Position numbers and translations under genes: made by a program. A DNA stretch of 64,000 bases, from contig NZ_JABXKL010000073.1 in NCBI RefSeq assembly GCF_017114995.1, positions 1-64,000 on the forward strand. Direction: 5' to 3'. The notes under the pieces were generated by a model that was not told the origin of the DNA, did not search any database, and worked only from the letters and a program-made list of their open reading frames with translations. Source of the DNA: Nostoc sp. NMS9. GTDB taxonomy: Bacteria; Cyanobacteriota; Cyanobacteriia; Cyanobacteriales; Nostocaceae. Of the stretch, positions 18,076 through 27,741 are shown piece after piece (position 1 is the first letter of the stretch; each line of letters starts with the position of its first letter).

Positions 18076-18360
18076 CTATTTAGCCTTCACCCGCGCCTGC
18101 TTCACCATTGCAATCAAAGTTTGATGGGCATCTTCCGCATCTACTAAAACACGATCAAATTGAATGCGAACTGGTACAGCTTCCCCATTTACTTGCGCTG
18201 TTAAATCCATACCCTGTGCATCAATTGACAGCATTTCGGCTGCGATCGCATCTGTGACACCACCAAAAGCTTTAGCATAAACAACTACAGCATCAGCATG
18301 ATCGTCATTCATGTGCTTGCAGATACGCGAACTAATTTCAGCAGAGAAATCATTAGACAT
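18076..18360 (-). CDS. DUF2470 domain protein
   Basis: 94 residues, one DUF2470 domain: helix with ICKHMNDDHADAVVVYAKAFGG, then MLSIDAQGMDL and VRIQFDRVLVDAEDAHQTLIAMVK. The domain occurs at the end of HugZ-type heme-degrading and pyridoxamine-oxidase-like proteins, where the HMNDDH stretch contributes to heme or flavin-related binding. Here it stands alone, so a heme/tetrapyrrole-related function is an inference from the family. Confidence 0.8.
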   Translation of the reverse strand: MSNDFSAEISSRICKHMNDDHADAVVVYAKAFGGVTDAIAAEMLSIDAQGMDLTAQVNGEAVPVRIQFDRVLVDAEDAHQTLIAMVKQARVKAK

Positions 18361-18629
18361 TGTAAAGTTAAAAGTGATAAATATAGCAAGAGCCTAAATT
18401 CTCGGCTAAGTAGTTCAAATTAGCAGAAAAAGCTAGTCTTACGCATCGTTATTATAAGTTATATCTGAAAAACAATTGCTGTTGTATATATTTGATAAGT
18501 TAAGTTTATTACTCGTACAAAAATTAAATTAAAATAACTATTATCCAGTATTTTTACCTTCCATTGCGGAAAGCAGACAGCGTAAACTGTAGCAGAAGTA
18601 TTAGCCAAAACTATTGCAGCTAAGAGACA

Positions 18630-19385
18630 ATGAGCGAAACTAGCCCCAGACGAATTGTAATTGGGGATGTGCATGGACACTATGAAGGTTTAATGACATT
18701 GTTGGAGGCGATCGCCCCCACGTCAGAAGATCGAGTCTATTTTCTGGGAGACTTAATCGATCGCGGCCCTCATAGCGCACAAGTAGTTAATTTTGTCAAG
18801 GAAAATAACTACTCATGTTTGTTGGGAAATCATGAGCAGATGTTACTAAGCATTCTGACGAATGAAAGGACTTCCTCCTCGACGATGCAAGCATGGCTGT
18901 TTGGTGGAGGGCAAGCTACCGTGGCCAGTTACCAAGAGGCTCCAATTCCTGATGACCATCTGGATTGGTTAAAAGCTTTGCCTACATACCTTGACTTGGG
19001 AGATATTTGGTTAACTCATGCTGGTGTTGACCCTTGCAAGTCGGTGACAGAACAAACTGCCGATGAACTGTGCTGGATACGAGAGGAATTTCACAGCATT
19101 GAAAAACCCTACTTTCCAGATAAACAAATTATCATCGGTCACACCATTACCTTTACTCTGCCGGGTGTTTCTCCTGGTAAACTGGCACAAGGAAAGGGAT
19201 GGCTAGACATAGATACTGGCGCTTATCATCCCCGGAGTGGCTGGTTGACTGGACTAGATGTCACAAATCAGTTGGTTTATCAAGTTAATATCTTTAAAAA
19301 CTATATCCGTACGCTGCCTTTAGAAGAGGTTGTAAGTACGGTTGATCCAGCCAAAATTAAAGTCAATCGCCGCAATAAGAATTGA
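18630..19385 (+). CDS. calcineurin-like metallophosphoesterase
   Basis: 251 residues with the full dinuclear metal signature: GDVHGHYEG (residues 13-21), GDLIDRGPHS, GNHEQM, THAGVDP and IGHT. Order and length match serine/threonine protein phosphatases of the PrpA/PrpE and ApaH-related group. It is a cytoplasmic enzyme acting either on phosphoproteins or on diadenosine tetraphosphate, which cannot be decided from sequence. A single gene. Confidence 0.8.
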   Translation: MSETSPRRIVIGDVHGHYEGLMTLLEAIAPTSEDRVYFLGDLIDRGPHSAQVVNFVKENNYSCLLGNHEQMLLSILTNERTSSSTMQAWLFGGGQATVASYQEAPIPDDHLDWLKALPTYLDLGDIWLTHAGVDPCKSVTEQTADELCWIREEFHSIEKPYFPDKQIIIGHTITFTLPGVSPGKLAQGKGWLDIDTGAYHPRSGWLTGLDVTNQLVYQVNIFKNYIRTLPLEEVVSTVDPAKIKVNRRNKN

Positions 19386-19412
19386 GCAATATTTGAAATG
19401 AGGGGGAGAAAT

Positions 19413-19445
19413 CAATTCAAAATTCAAAATTCAAAATTCAAAATT
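19413..19445. repeat. heptamer tandem repeat (AAAATTC)n
   Basis: About four tandem copies of AAAATTC in the spacer between the convergent phosphoesterase and M48 protease genes. The same heptamer fills the left part of the element at 29854-29956. Confidence 0.8.
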
Positions 19446-19484
19446 AAAGAACTTCTGCCTCCTGCCTCCTCTTTCCCAATTCCC

Positions 19485-20348
19485 TCAAGACTTCGCTAAT
19501 GGTCGAATATTAGCTTTATAACTAGCATTATCCAAGCCAGATTTTCCCTTACTAGGTTGAGAGTTAATTGCACGTTTGAGGGCATCAATGCGATCGCTGG
19601 TTCCGGGGTGTGTACTCAAAAATGTCGGAGTAGAACCACCTTTTTTCAGCAGCTTTTGCATAAAAGAGACCATTGCTGACTGGGCATAACCAGTACGTGT
19701 CAAAGTTCGTAGTCCTCTTTGATCGGCTTCAAATTCGTTTTTACGACTGCGTGGTAAGTCTCGCGCTAACTGTACACCAATTTGCACTGCGGAATTTCGA
19801 TCTAAGCCAGCCGCCGTTAATAGACCACTTTCGAGGGCTTTTTGCTGCATCTGCTTGACTACGTGTTTCCCGCCAATATGACCAATTTCATGGGCAAGTA
19901 CACTTGCCAATTCCGCTTCATTGTCTGCGGTTTTCAGCAAACCTGTGTGGACATATACATAGCCGCCCAAGGTCGCAAAGGCGTTAATAGAGTCATCCTC
20001 AACTATCTGGAAATTATAGGGGAGATCGGGGCGATCGCTATTCGTTGCTAAACGCCGACCAACTTGTTCTACATAACGATTCACTTCGGGATTGCGGTAA
20101 AGTCGGACTTGACTGCCGACCAATTCCTGATTAATCTGCTTACCAAGATCAACTTCTTGATTAGGAGATATATTAGAAAGCTGAAATGCCTGAACTCCTT
20201 GGAGTAGAAGAGGTAAGAAATCTAAAGTTCTTCCAGGCAAGGGTGTACTCAGGCACAGACTCAGGGCGACTACCACTGAAATTAGGGGATAAAACCAGCG
20301 ACGCCGCCATACACGGTAATTTGCAGCAAAACCTTTCCAATTGAACAT
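19485..20348 (-). CDS. M48 family metalloprotease (BepA/LoiP-like)
   Basis: 287 residues. An N-terminal hydrophobic segment (about residues 18-36, FYPLISVVVALSLCLSTPL) exports or anchors the protein. The zinc motif is HEIGHIGGKH, with the third ligand Glu in NEFEADQ. Gln-rich EVDLGKQINQELV and FLSTHPGTSDRI are typical of periplasmic M48C proteases acting in envelope protein quality control. Single gene; a start upstream of 20348 is not needed because the signal segment begins at the expected place. Confidence 0.85.
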   Translation of the reverse strand: MFNWKGFAANYRVWRRRWFYPLISVVVALSLCLSTPLPGRTLDFLPLLLQGVQAFQLSNISPNQEVDLGKQINQELVGSQVRLYRNPEVNRYVEQVGRRLATNSDRPDLPYNFQIVEDDSINAFATLGGYVYVHTGLLKTADNEAELASVLAHEIGHIGGKHVVKQMQQKALESGLLTAAGLDRNSAVQIGVQLARDLPRSRKNEFEADQRGLRTLTRTGYAQSAMVSFMQKLLKKGGSTPTFLSTHPGTSDRIDALKRAINSQPSKGKSGLDNASYKANIRPLAKS

Positions 20349-20741
20349 AATACGTTTTGAAGATTATTTCGGAAGAACATAAAATGAGGGGACAAATTAT
20401 GAGACGGATTTAAAGTATTCTAAGTTGCATTCTTAACTCAAGACCAAAGGAGTTGTCATACAGATAATCTTGATGCAAATCTACCGAATTACGGAAGGCT
20501 AGGGATTCTCTCTAGAGATAGGCTTAAACACTAGATTTTACTTTCTAGGTGCGTCAGTCTTAACTGGTAAAAATTTAAGGGTTAGCTGCCGTGCCTCGGA
20601 AATTACGAACCTGTGATAAACTGTCGCATAACCGCAACCCCCGAATACTTTGAGTTATTACCAAAGAGGGAAAATTGCCGTTTCCATCGAAAACTTTCTT
20701 GCTACAATCCATTACTTCGCTATTACCTCGGAAAACTTTTT
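20349..20741. other. 390-bp spacer between divergent M48 protease and DUF4330 genes
   Basis: The frame of the downstream gene stays open back to 20613, but that extension lacks the conserved start of the family. A small palindrome (ATTCTCTCTAGAGAT) lies near 20508-20522. I see nothing else. Confidence 0.4.
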
Positions 20742-21275
20742 ATGGCTATTTTAGATTCAAAAGGTCGCTTGTTTGGCAAAATCAATCTCCTAGATTTAGG
20801 TGCTGTGCTGGTAATTCTGCTAGTTATCTTTGGCATCTTTGTTTTTCCTGGCACTTCTGGTTCTGTTGCCCAAGTTGGTGCGAAAACAGTACCCATAGAA
20901 GTAGACTTAGTAGTTCGTGGTTTGAATGTACGCGACCCGGAAAAATTAATCGATAATGGGTTAAAAAAAGGCGGAAAAACCAATGTGATTATCCGTAATC
21001 AACCATACGGACAGATTGAAATTAAATCTATTCAACAGCTACCTAGAACAGTCAATGTTTTCCAACCGGATGGCACTGTTAAAGAACTGCCAGATCCAAA
21101 AAGCAACAATTATAGTGCAGATTTTCTTTTGACTTTAGATGGTAAAGCCCAAGTTACTGAAAGCGGGCCAGTTTTGGGTAACAGTAAAGTGAAAATTGGG
21201 ATGCCATTTGAGTTAGAAGGCTTTAACTACAACTTCAATGCAACTGTCATTGATATCAGATTGAAAGATAAATAG
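20742..21275 (+). CDS. DUF4330 domain protein
   Basis: 177 residues from ATG 20742. One membrane segment (LGAVLVILLVIFGIFVF, about residues 17-34) follows the conserved opening MAILDSKGRLFGKINLLDL. The rest faces outside the cytoplasm, with a beta-rich domain containing VDLVVRGLNVRDP and the closing FELEGFNYNFNATVIDIR. This is the cyanobacterial DUF4330 family, function unknown. An in-frame ATG at 20613 would add 43 residues before the conserved opening and is not used in my reading. Confidence 0.75.
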   Translation: MAILDSKGRLFGKINLLDLGAVLVILLVIFGIFVFPGTSGSVAQVGAKTVPIEVDLVVRGLNVRDPEKLIDNGLKKGGKTNVIIRNQPYGQIEIKSIQQLPRTVNVFQPDGTVKELPDPKSNNYSADFLLTLDGKAQVTESGPVLGNSKVKIGMPFELEGFNYNFNATVIDIRLKDK

Positions 21276-21399
21276 TATTATCACTTTTGTTGATAATTTT
21301 ATCTAGCAATCTTATTAAACATCTGGTGAAAAAGAATGTAGAGACGCGTTAGCGCAGCAGGGCAAAGCCCAGTCCAATTTTGCGTCTCTACTACTTATG

Positions 21400-22296
21400 T
21401 TAATTAAGCAAAGGCAAAAATTTGCGAATTAACCCGATTGTCACTGCTGGCAATTCCAACTGTGGTGTTAATCCGACATCTTCCAACTGTTGAAAAAATC
21501 GGATCGCTAGGGGATTGATTTCAGCAAGACGGCGACCAATTGAGGGGCCTGTAAATTCTGACTTTTGTCCCCAAATAATGGCGGTGGGAGTGGTTAATTG
21601 TTGAATATAAAGGGATAAATCAAAGCACAAATCGCCACGGACAAAGGACAGTGCTGCATACTCAGCATTAGGCTGTAGGGCAGATTCTAGATAAGCATCT
21701 ACAATTTCTTGGTAGACTCGATTGGATTGAGCAAATTGCCGTTGTTCTAAAAAGCCGCGAATACCACTATTAGTAGCAATTCCAGTGCTGTAAAGTAAAC
21801 GATCAACAATGGGAACGCTAACTAACTGGGCAAAAAAACTACGGGAGTAGTCTTCGCCAAAGTCAGAAAGTCCGGCGGGGGTGGTAAGAATTAAAGACTT
21901 GAATAAATCAGGACGATCTGCTGCTACCCGAATTATAAATGCTGCGGTCAAAGAAGAAGCGATCGCTGTTACTGGCCCAGTACAAGTCTGCTCGAAAAAC
22001 TCCCGAATCGTGGTCAAATAATCCTCAATTTTATAACTCCGTGCTGGATGTTCAGACCTACCCCAACCGAGCAAATCTGGCGCAATGACCCGATATTCAG
22101 CCGCAAAAGCCGGATAAACTTTCGACCACTCATAAGCAGAAGACCCACCACCAAAGCCGTGCAGGAATACCAAAGTTTCTTGATCGTCTTTGGCAGTCTC
22201 ATAATCCTGCCAAGGTGCTCCAGCAGCAGTATAATATGCCATTCTACCTAGTGAGGTATCTATAGAGCGTTGTTCAAATCCTAGTGGTTGAAACAT
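21400..22296 (-). CDS. alpha/beta hydrolase
   Basis: 298 residues from ATG 22296 (MFQPLGFEQRSIDT); the frame is open to 22344, but the added 16 residues are unlike the family. The fold is shown by LVFLHGFGGGSSAYEW (oxyanion loop), VIAPDLLGWGRSEHP, and AIASSLTAAFIIRVA, where the second Ser takes the nucleophile position of an unusual A-S-S-L-T elbow. Late elements include TAIIWGQKSEFTG. This branch is common in cyanobacteria and chloroplasts, and its substrate is unknown. Confidence 0.75.
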   Translation of the reverse strand: MFQPLGFEQRSIDTSLGRMAYYTAAGAPWQDYETAKDDQETLVFLHGFGGGSSAYEWSKVYPAFAAEYRVIAPDLLGWGRSEHPARSYKIEDYLTTIREFFEQTCTGPVTAIASSLTAAFIIRVAADRPDLFKSLILTTPAGLSDFGEDYSRSFFAQLVSVPIVDRLLYSTGIATNSGIRGFLEQRQFAQSNRVYQEIVDAYLESALQPNAEYAALSFVRGDLCFDLSLYIQQLTTPTAIIWGQKSEFTGPSIGRRLAEINPLAIRFFQQLEDVGLTPQLELPAVTIGLIRKFLPLLN

Positions 22297-22909
22297 AAGT
22301 ATTTTTTCGTTGACTGTAGTGATTCGTTGGCACAAGTAAGACAAAATACCTTTGAAGTAGGCACACGGAGAGAATATTTGATAATTTCTTTGCCTCCCCT
22401 TTAGTCACCCTAGATGTTTACTGCACTCAGCGTTGAGTAAATTAACAAGCACTTAATATCTGTGTACTTAGTAAAAGCAACGTCCCTTGTAGGCAGTCTT
22501 TTAACTCAGCACTCTTAATGTGTTTAGTTCAAACTCCCCACTCATTGTTATTATCAGCGAACCAATCACTCTCAGACTTCTCGCTAGCGTCAGATTAAGT
22601 AGATATAAAATTACTGGATTACTTGTAAAGATTTGGTGCTTTTTTTCATAATAATCAAGTAACTTAACGTTGAAATTACTGTTTTATAAGGGTTTTTCAT
22701 GGTAGCGAAGATCGCTCCAGCGTTAATCAAGCATAAGTTTTTATGGTAGTCTATCAAAAAACCCATAAATAATTTTGAGCGTCAACACGTCAACAATAGT
22801 TAAAACGCTTATTTTAATAAGCTGTTAAATCTACTTATATAGTAGAAACAATAGCTTTTGATGTATAACTAATCTGATTATTATCTAAGTAATGGTAAGG
22901 CGGAATGTC
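22297..22909. other. about 600-bp gene-free stretch
   Basis: AT-rich upstream region shared by the hydrolase (leftward) and the unknown gene at 22910 (rightward). A loose inverted pair AGGGTTTTT...AAAAAACCC spans about 22689-22766. No other feature is supportable. Confidence 0.4.
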
Positions 22910-23494
22910 ATGGTAAAGCAGGCTACTCTTCAATCAAATAAACTAGCAACGATTGAAGACGCTAAATTTGCGCTTGACAACTTTAATATACAAAACGAAA
23001 TTAAAGCTTCAGCTAGGCGGGGTCAGGTCGAGCCAGTTCTTGATGCTGCCAGACTTACTGTACCTACTTGTATTTGTTTAGACTTAGAAGATTTGAAGTG
23101 TTTTGAAGCAGTAGAGCGCCAATATGAACGTTGGGGAGTCATTTTTCACAATTCTCTAGCAATACAGCCATCAAATCCAGCATTTCCAACCTATTCAGGG
23201 CTAATAGTCTTAATGGGAGCGCCTAAAAGCGGATTTTTAGAAGCTAGTTTCTTGCGTCCAGTTAATTCGGTTAGTGCCTTTGTCACTAGTTCGCAACGGC
23301 TAGTGCTTTCCGCCTACGATCGCGATCGGCAACTACTCGCTCAAACTGCACTACCAGGCTCTAATCTTGCCAATTCCGACTCGCCAATTTCCCCCAATAC
23401 CTTATTATCTATAAATGTGAATAACATTTACAGCGTTACCTTTTGTACTTTTGATGGTCAATTCACCCTTGATAACTTTCGTTTTTGTCTTTAA
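22910..23494 (+). CDS. protein of unknown function, probably beta-sandwich
   Basis: 194 residues from ATG 22910, preceded by AAGGCGGA about 6-9 bases away; an in-frame ATG at 22892 is possible. The second half looks like a jelly-roll of the kind found in carbohydrate-binding and PEP-CTERM-type proteins: SGLIVLMGAPKSGFLEASFL, VSAFVTSSQRLVLSAYDRD, and the ending FTLDNFRF. No signal peptide or catalytic motif. I do not recognise the family. Confidence 0.55.
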   Translation: MVKQATLQSNKLATIEDAKFALDNFNIQNEIKASARRGQVEPVLDAARLTVPTCICLDLEDLKCFEAVERQYERWGVIFHNSLAIQPSNPAFPTYSGLIVLMGAPKSGFLEASFLRPVNSVSAFVTSSQRLVLSAYDRDRQLLAQTALPGSNLANSDSPISPNTLLSINVNNIYSVTFCTFDGQFTLDNFRFCL

Positions 23495-23878
23495 CTAAGA
23501 CTTACCGAAGAAAGGCAGAGGGCAGGAGGCAGGAGGCAGAAGGTTTTAGAAAATAATTCTTCCCTTTTCCAAAAGGGTCTGAAAGCAACTAAATTTATTT
23601 ATGAAAAACAAAAAAATATGTATTTCGAGACGTATAGCGCATATTTACAGCGTCCTTGCTAAATCCCCTGAATTTATGAATGGGGATTCCTCCTGCCTCT
23701 TTAAGTACAAAATGCCCTTGCTCTGAGCGATTGAAAATGGTATCTTATTTGCGCTGTGCTGTATTAGTCTACTATCCATTTATAAAACCGGGCATTTTGT
23801 GATTTAAGCCTTCATCCTTTCTTCATCCATAGTAAAACTTATACAATAGGTAATTTCTTAATCAAGTAGGTAAACACT
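23495..23878. other. 380-bp spacer with GGCAGGA heptamers
   Basis: Contains a short tandem tract of GGCAGGA (about 23515-23541). The remainder is AT-rich spacer without a supportable feature. Confidence 0.5.
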
Positions 23879-24652
23879 GTGGCACAGGCTTCGTCTTCTT
23901 GGCAGCAATTGATCAACCAAATCCCCAACTGGAACTGGTCGCTTCCAAAATTCAAGACAAAGGGAGCCATAAAGCAGCAAACATTTAAACGTTTCTCTGG
24001 CCCTGGGGGCTTTCTTGGGTTCCTGACAATTATCATTGCCATGTTGTTGTGGAACTGGAAACTGCTACTGGCTCTCTTAATCGGCATTGGAGTAATGGTA
24101 TTGGTTTACTCAATGCAGGCGTGGGACTGGCAATTGCGCTGGTCAAAAATACGTAAGTTCTTAAATAGTTCAAATCGTCGGTTAGCTTTAGCAGTCATCA
24201 GTGGTGGTATTGCTACTGTCAGCACTTACATGGCAGCTGCAATATGGGTTGACTCTCACAGTCACTGGATTGCTGCTGGTGCCATTGTGCAAGGTGTGGG
24301 AACCCTGTTAACTTTAATTTTATTGGTATGGCAAATTGTCAACTTCTATGAAAATCGAGAAGAAGACCACCTTGATCGGTTGTTGATGAATTTAACAGAA
24401 AAAGATTCATTGAAGCGGTTGATTGCTCTAGGTCAACTAACTAAATTGATCAGCCGTAAGCGAGTTGATTCTTCAGTGCAGCAAGATATTGTCCAATGCT
24501 TGCAACTCCTACTCAGTCGAGAGGAAGAAGTTGTAGTGCGAGAGGCAGCTTTTAAGAGTTTACAAGCCTGCGATCGCCTACAAGTGCTACCCCCCAAAAC
24601 AGCAACAATTTTCACACCGATATCACCAAAAGTCAAACACCACGTTTATTAG
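23879..24652 (+). CDS. membrane protein with C-terminal HEAT/armadillo-like helices
   Basis: 257 residues, GTG start at 23879. About four membrane segments: FLGFLTIIIAMLLW, LLLALLIGIGVMVLVY, LALAVISGGIATVSTYMAAA, and AIVQGVGTLLTLILLVW. The C-terminal cytoplasmic 95 residues (LDRLLMNLTEKDSLKRLIALGQL ... VVREAAFKSLQAC) look like two or three HEAT-type helical pairs. Cyanobacteria have homologous armadillo-fold proteins of unknown function. Its end is 75 bp from the convergent ftsE. Confidence 0.6.
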   Translation: MAQASSSWQQLINQIPNWNWSLPKFKTKGAIKQQTFKRFSGPGGFLGFLTIIIAMLLWNWKLLLALLIGIGVMVLVYSMQAWDWQLRWSKIRKFLNSSNRRLALAVISGGIATVSTYMAAAIWVDSHSHWIAAGAIVQGVGTLLTLILLVWQIVNFYENREEDHLDRLLMNLTEKDSLKRLIALGQLTKLISRKRVDSSVQQDIVQCLQLLLSREEEVVVREAAFKSLQACDRLQVLPPKTATIFTPISPKVKHHVY

Positions 24653-24726
24653 TCATTTGTCATTTGTCCTTGGTTAAATGATGAGTCCTAATTAATGCCC
24701 AATGCCCAATCCCCTATGCCCAACAC

Positions 24727-25470
24727 TTATTTTCGAGACAGCCTTCCATTACGAACTTGCACTACCGGATGATTGCACCGTCGTACCAATTGTTCATCGT
24801 GGGTGGTAACAATTACTGTAGCTCCAAAGGAATTTAACTTCTGGAGAATCTGGATCACTTGCCAGGAATTATCTGGATCGAGATTTCCAGTCGGCTCATC
24901 CGCTAACAGTAGAGGTGGTGTACCAACGATCGCACGGGCAATACTCACCCGTTGCTGCTCTCCTCCAGACAGTTGATCTGGAAAGCAGTCAGCTTTACTC
25001 AGCAAACCTACCAGCTTTAAGGTTGGTTCTAAACGTCGTTGAATTTCTTTACGGGTATACCCTTGAGCTTGCAGCACAAAAGTGACATTTTCTGCTACTG
25101 TTCGTTGGGTAATCAGTTTGTAGTCTTGAAACACAATACCAATCCGTCGCCGCAATAATGACAAGCGATCGCCCCGCAAATCAGCTACATTACATTCATC
25201 AACAATTACTTCTCCCTGTGTAGGCAACTCCTGGCCATACAGCAGTTTCAAGAGCGTTGATTTTCCAGAACCACTTGGCCCGGTTATAAACAGAAATTCT
25301 CCCTTTTTTACCTCAAGGTTTGCATTCAATAAGGCGTGAGTGCCGTTAGCATAAGTCTTGGTTACAGATTGCAATTGTACCTTTGTAGTATTGCTACCGT
25401 GCTGTTGAGTTTCACTGTCCTCTCCATGAAAGGATTTGTCTTTCTTAACTTGAGTTGTTAATACTGGCAT
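24727..25470 (-). CDS. ftsE: FtsE-like ABC transporter ATPase
   Basis: 247 residues. Walker [18 protein letters not shown]-loop VFQDYKL, signature [15 protein letters not shown], Walker [14 protein letters not shown] and switch H in VTTHDEQ. The wording [16 protein letters not shown] is typical of cell-division FtsE, the ATPase that with FtsX links divisome activity to septal wall hydrolysis. No ftsX lies beside it, as is common in cyanobacteria. The first 30 residues are a polar extension ([17 protein letters not shown]) not found in compact FtsE proteins. Confidence 0.75.
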   Translation of the reverse strand: MPVLTTQVKKDKSFHGEDSETQQHGSNTTKVQLQSVTKTYANGTHALLNANLEVKKGEFLFITGPSGSGKSTLLKLLYGQELPTQGEVIVDECNVADLRGDRLSLLRRRIGIVFQDYKLITQRTVAENVTFVLQAQGYTRKEIQRRLEPTLKLVGLLSKADCFPDQLSGGEQQRVSIARAIVGTPPLLLADEPTGNLDPDNSWQVIQILQKLNSFGATVIVTTHDEQLVRRCNHPVVQVRNGRLSRK

Positions 25471-25541
25471 TGTTAAATTTTCCTCATACCCACAACCAAA
25501 CAGTTTGACTGCTTAAATGTGACATTCTCCCCAAAATAAGG

Positions 25542-25564
25542 ATTCCCAGGTTTTGCCTGGGAAT
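25542..25564 (-). terminator. hairpin downstream of the WecG-like gene
   Basis: ATTCCCAGG (25542-25550) pairs with CCTGGGAAT (25556-25564). Read leftward the hairpin is followed by CCTTATTTTGGGG, a short T run, fitting a terminator between the transferase gene and ftsE. Confidence 0.5.
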
Positions 25565-25626
25565 TTAAAATTCAACAAAGAAAATTTAAAATTTTTTTAA
25601 GACTTTAATACTAACTAAGTAAGAAC

Positions 25627-25679
25627 ACTCAGCACTCAGCACTCAGAATTCAGAATTCAGCACTCACAACTCAGCACTC
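25627..25679. repeat. heptamer tandem repeat (CACTCAG)n
   Basis: Degenerate tandem 7-base units CACTCAG, AATTCAG and similar fill the space up to the stop of the WecG-like gene. STRR type. Confidence 0.75.
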
Positions 25680-26435
25680 TTAACTAATTGCACCCCTTGC
25701 TGTCAAACGATAAACAAACGCTTTCACCGCAAACGCTGGCAAAGCCAACATCCGCCGCCAGCGCCAAGGTTCTTGATAAAGGCGATACAACCATTCCAAA
25801 TTATTATTTCCTAACCAAGCGGGAGCACGAGTTTTAGTTCCCGACCAAATATCAAAACTGCCACCAACGCCAATCCAAATTGCTTGAGGACACAAATGGC
25901 GGTTTTCGGCAATCCATAACTCTTGACGCGGCACCCCTAAACCGACAAAAATCACTTGTGGCTGCAATTGAGCCAGAGTTTCTCGCAATTGTGCTTCTTC
26001 TTCTGGAGAATGGTAGCCTGAGTGAGTGCCGACTATATTCAAATCTGGAATTTGCTGCTGCCAAAAATCTGCCGCATTTGCCGCCACTCCAGGCGCTCCT
26101 CCATAGAAAAATATTTTTGTTCCTGTGTTTTGTTGCCCAAGTGCTTGCAAAAGTTTTTCTGCTAATTCAATCCCTGGAAAACGCTGCACTTTTTGCCATA
26201 ACAGCCACCGTAAATACAGAACAACCCCGGCTCCATCTGGAATCACGAGTTCAGCATTTTTAATCACCTGAGCTAATAATTGATTTCGCTCTGCCTGCAT
26301 AGTCATTTCTGCATTGAGCGTTACGACATGAGTTCCTCTGCCTGTGTGCAGGCATTCTAACAACCAGCCTGGATAGTCAGCCATCACATGAACTGGTATT
26401 CCCAACACTGAAAATGCTTGATTGCCGTTAGACAT
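25680..26435 (-). CDS. WecG/TagA/CpsF family glycosyltransferase
   Basis: 251 residues, GT26 family. Signs are VVTLNAEMTMQAERN near residue 40, VIPDGAGVVLYLRW (catalytic Asp region), IFFYGGAPGVA, PQVIFVGLGVPRQELWIAEN, and IWIGVGGSFDIWSGTKTRAP. Members transfer ManNAc-type sugars to undecaprenyl-linked intermediates at the membrane during envelope polysaccharide synthesis. The last 40 residues (LGNNNLEWLYRLYQEPWRWRR) match the membrane-associating tail of the family. Single gene. Confidence 0.85.
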   Translation of the reverse strand: MSNGNQAFSVLGIPVHVMADYPGWLLECLHTGRGTHVVTLNAEMTMQAERNQLLAQVIKNAELVIPDGAGVVLYLRWLLWQKVQRFPGIELAEKLLQALGQQNTGTKIFFYGGAPGVAANAADFWQQQIPDLNIVGTHSGYHSPEEEAQLRETLAQLQPQVIFVGLGVPRQELWIAENRHLCPQAIWIGVGGSFDIWSGTKTRAPAWLGNNNLEWLYRLYQEPWRWRRMLALPAFAVKAFVYRLTARGAIS

Positions 26436-26858
26436 AGCCTATTCTTAAGTAATACTCACACCAGATTTTGCATGAATGTTAAGTTTATCAAATTTTTTTA
26501 TATTAGAACTTAGGCAAAAGAGATTCCCCTTTGCCCTGCAACGAGAGAAAGCATAATTAAACTAAATAGACATAAGAGTGAACAAGAATGTATCTACGCA
26601 GCACTGCTACGTATATATAAGGGTTTTAGATAACACATAATTAATTTCACTCCTCTGTCTATTAATCTTGGGCGCTTGTACTTGGGCTGAACCAGTCCAG
26701 CTTTTATTGTTAAAGTGTAATATTCACTCAGTATAAAACGCTCAACTCGCAACTCTGGTTCCGGGAATAGAAGCCCCCACTATACTGCTTGCAGTTAGTG
26801 TGGGAGTATGTCACGAAACTCGACTTTATGGTTATAGTGTAACGGGCTGAAGTTGGCT
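26436..26858. other. 420-bp spacer with a dispersed palindrome
   Basis: Upstream of two divergent genes. At about 26774-26803, CCCCCACTATACTGC pairs imperfectly with GCAGTTAGTGTGGG; this palindrome type is dispersed in Nostoc. No reading frame is credible. Confidence 0.45.
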
Positions 26859-27578
26859 ATGAGTAAAATTCGTATCGCTCTGATTGAAGATCATGACCTA
26901 ACTCGTGTGGGTATTCGCACAGCACTACAGCAAAAGGATGAAATTGAAGTTGTAGGTGAAGCTGCTAATGCTGTTGAGGGTCTAAAAATGTTAAAAATGC
27001 TACAACCAGATATTGCCATTGTGGATATTGGTTTACCAGATAAAGATGGCATTGAGTTAACACGGGAGGTAAAATCTACTACTAATGGGCAGCAGCTAGT
27101 TACAAAAGTATTAATTTTGACGCTGCGGGATAACAAAGAAGCGGTGTTGGCAGCTTTTGCCGCTGGTGCAGACTCTTACTGTATGAAAGATATCAAATTT
27201 GATAATTTGCTGGAAGCAGTACGAGTAACTTACAATGGCAACGCCTGGATCGATCCAGCGATCGCTCGGATTGTATTACAACAAGCGCAACAAAATCCTC
27301 AAAAGTTGGAATCGGTTTTGGTCGATTCCAAGACTATTGCTCCTAACCCTGATTCTTTTGAGAATCTGGAAGGAATTCAACCTTACACCCTGACAGAAAG
27401 GGAATTGGAAGTGTTACAGTTGATTGTCGAAGGTTGTAGTAATGCAGTAATTGCGGAAAGACTTTACATCACAGTTGGCACTGTTAAAACTCACGTTCGC
27501 AATATTTTGAATAAGCTATGTGCCGATGACCGTACCCAAGCAGCAGTCCGCGCCTTGCGTTCTGGGTTAGTTGGATAA
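26859..27578 (+). CDS. NarL/LuxR-type response regulator
   Basis: 239 residues from ATG 26859 (an in-frame TTG at 26853 is less likely). The receiver domain (residues 1-125) has LIEDHD and phosphoacceptor Asp in VDIGLPDKDG, followed by LILTLRD and KDI. The DNA-binding LuxR domain spans LTERELEVLQLIVEGCSNAV and VGTVKTHVRNILNKL (about residues 175-230). It is a cytoplasmic transcription factor activated by a histidine kinase not present here. It lies 160 bp upstream of a phosphatase/anti-sigma module in the same direction and may act with it. Confidence 0.85.
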   Translation: MSKIRIALIEDHDLTRVGIRTALQQKDEIEVVGEAANAVEGLKMLKMLQPDIAIVDIGLPDKDGIELTREVKSTTNGQQLVTKVLILTLRDNKEAVLAAFAAGADSYCMKDIKFDNLLEAVRVTYNGNAWIDPAIARIVLQQAQQNPQKLESVLVDSKTIAPNPDSFENLEGIQPYTLTERELEVLQLIVEGCSNAVIAERLYITVGTVKTHVRNILNKLCADDRTQAAVRALRSGLVG

Positions 27579-27741
27579 ATTTAATTTTGGTGTGGATCAA
27601 TTGAGGAGAATCAAGGGAAACTCACAACTTTGAAAATATAACTTTTCAAAGTGAATGGCTTCTCTAATTTTCTCTTATTTATTAGGTGGGATAAACATCA
27701 TATTATCTCGCCATTCAAATATATAAAAACAAAAGTCAAAT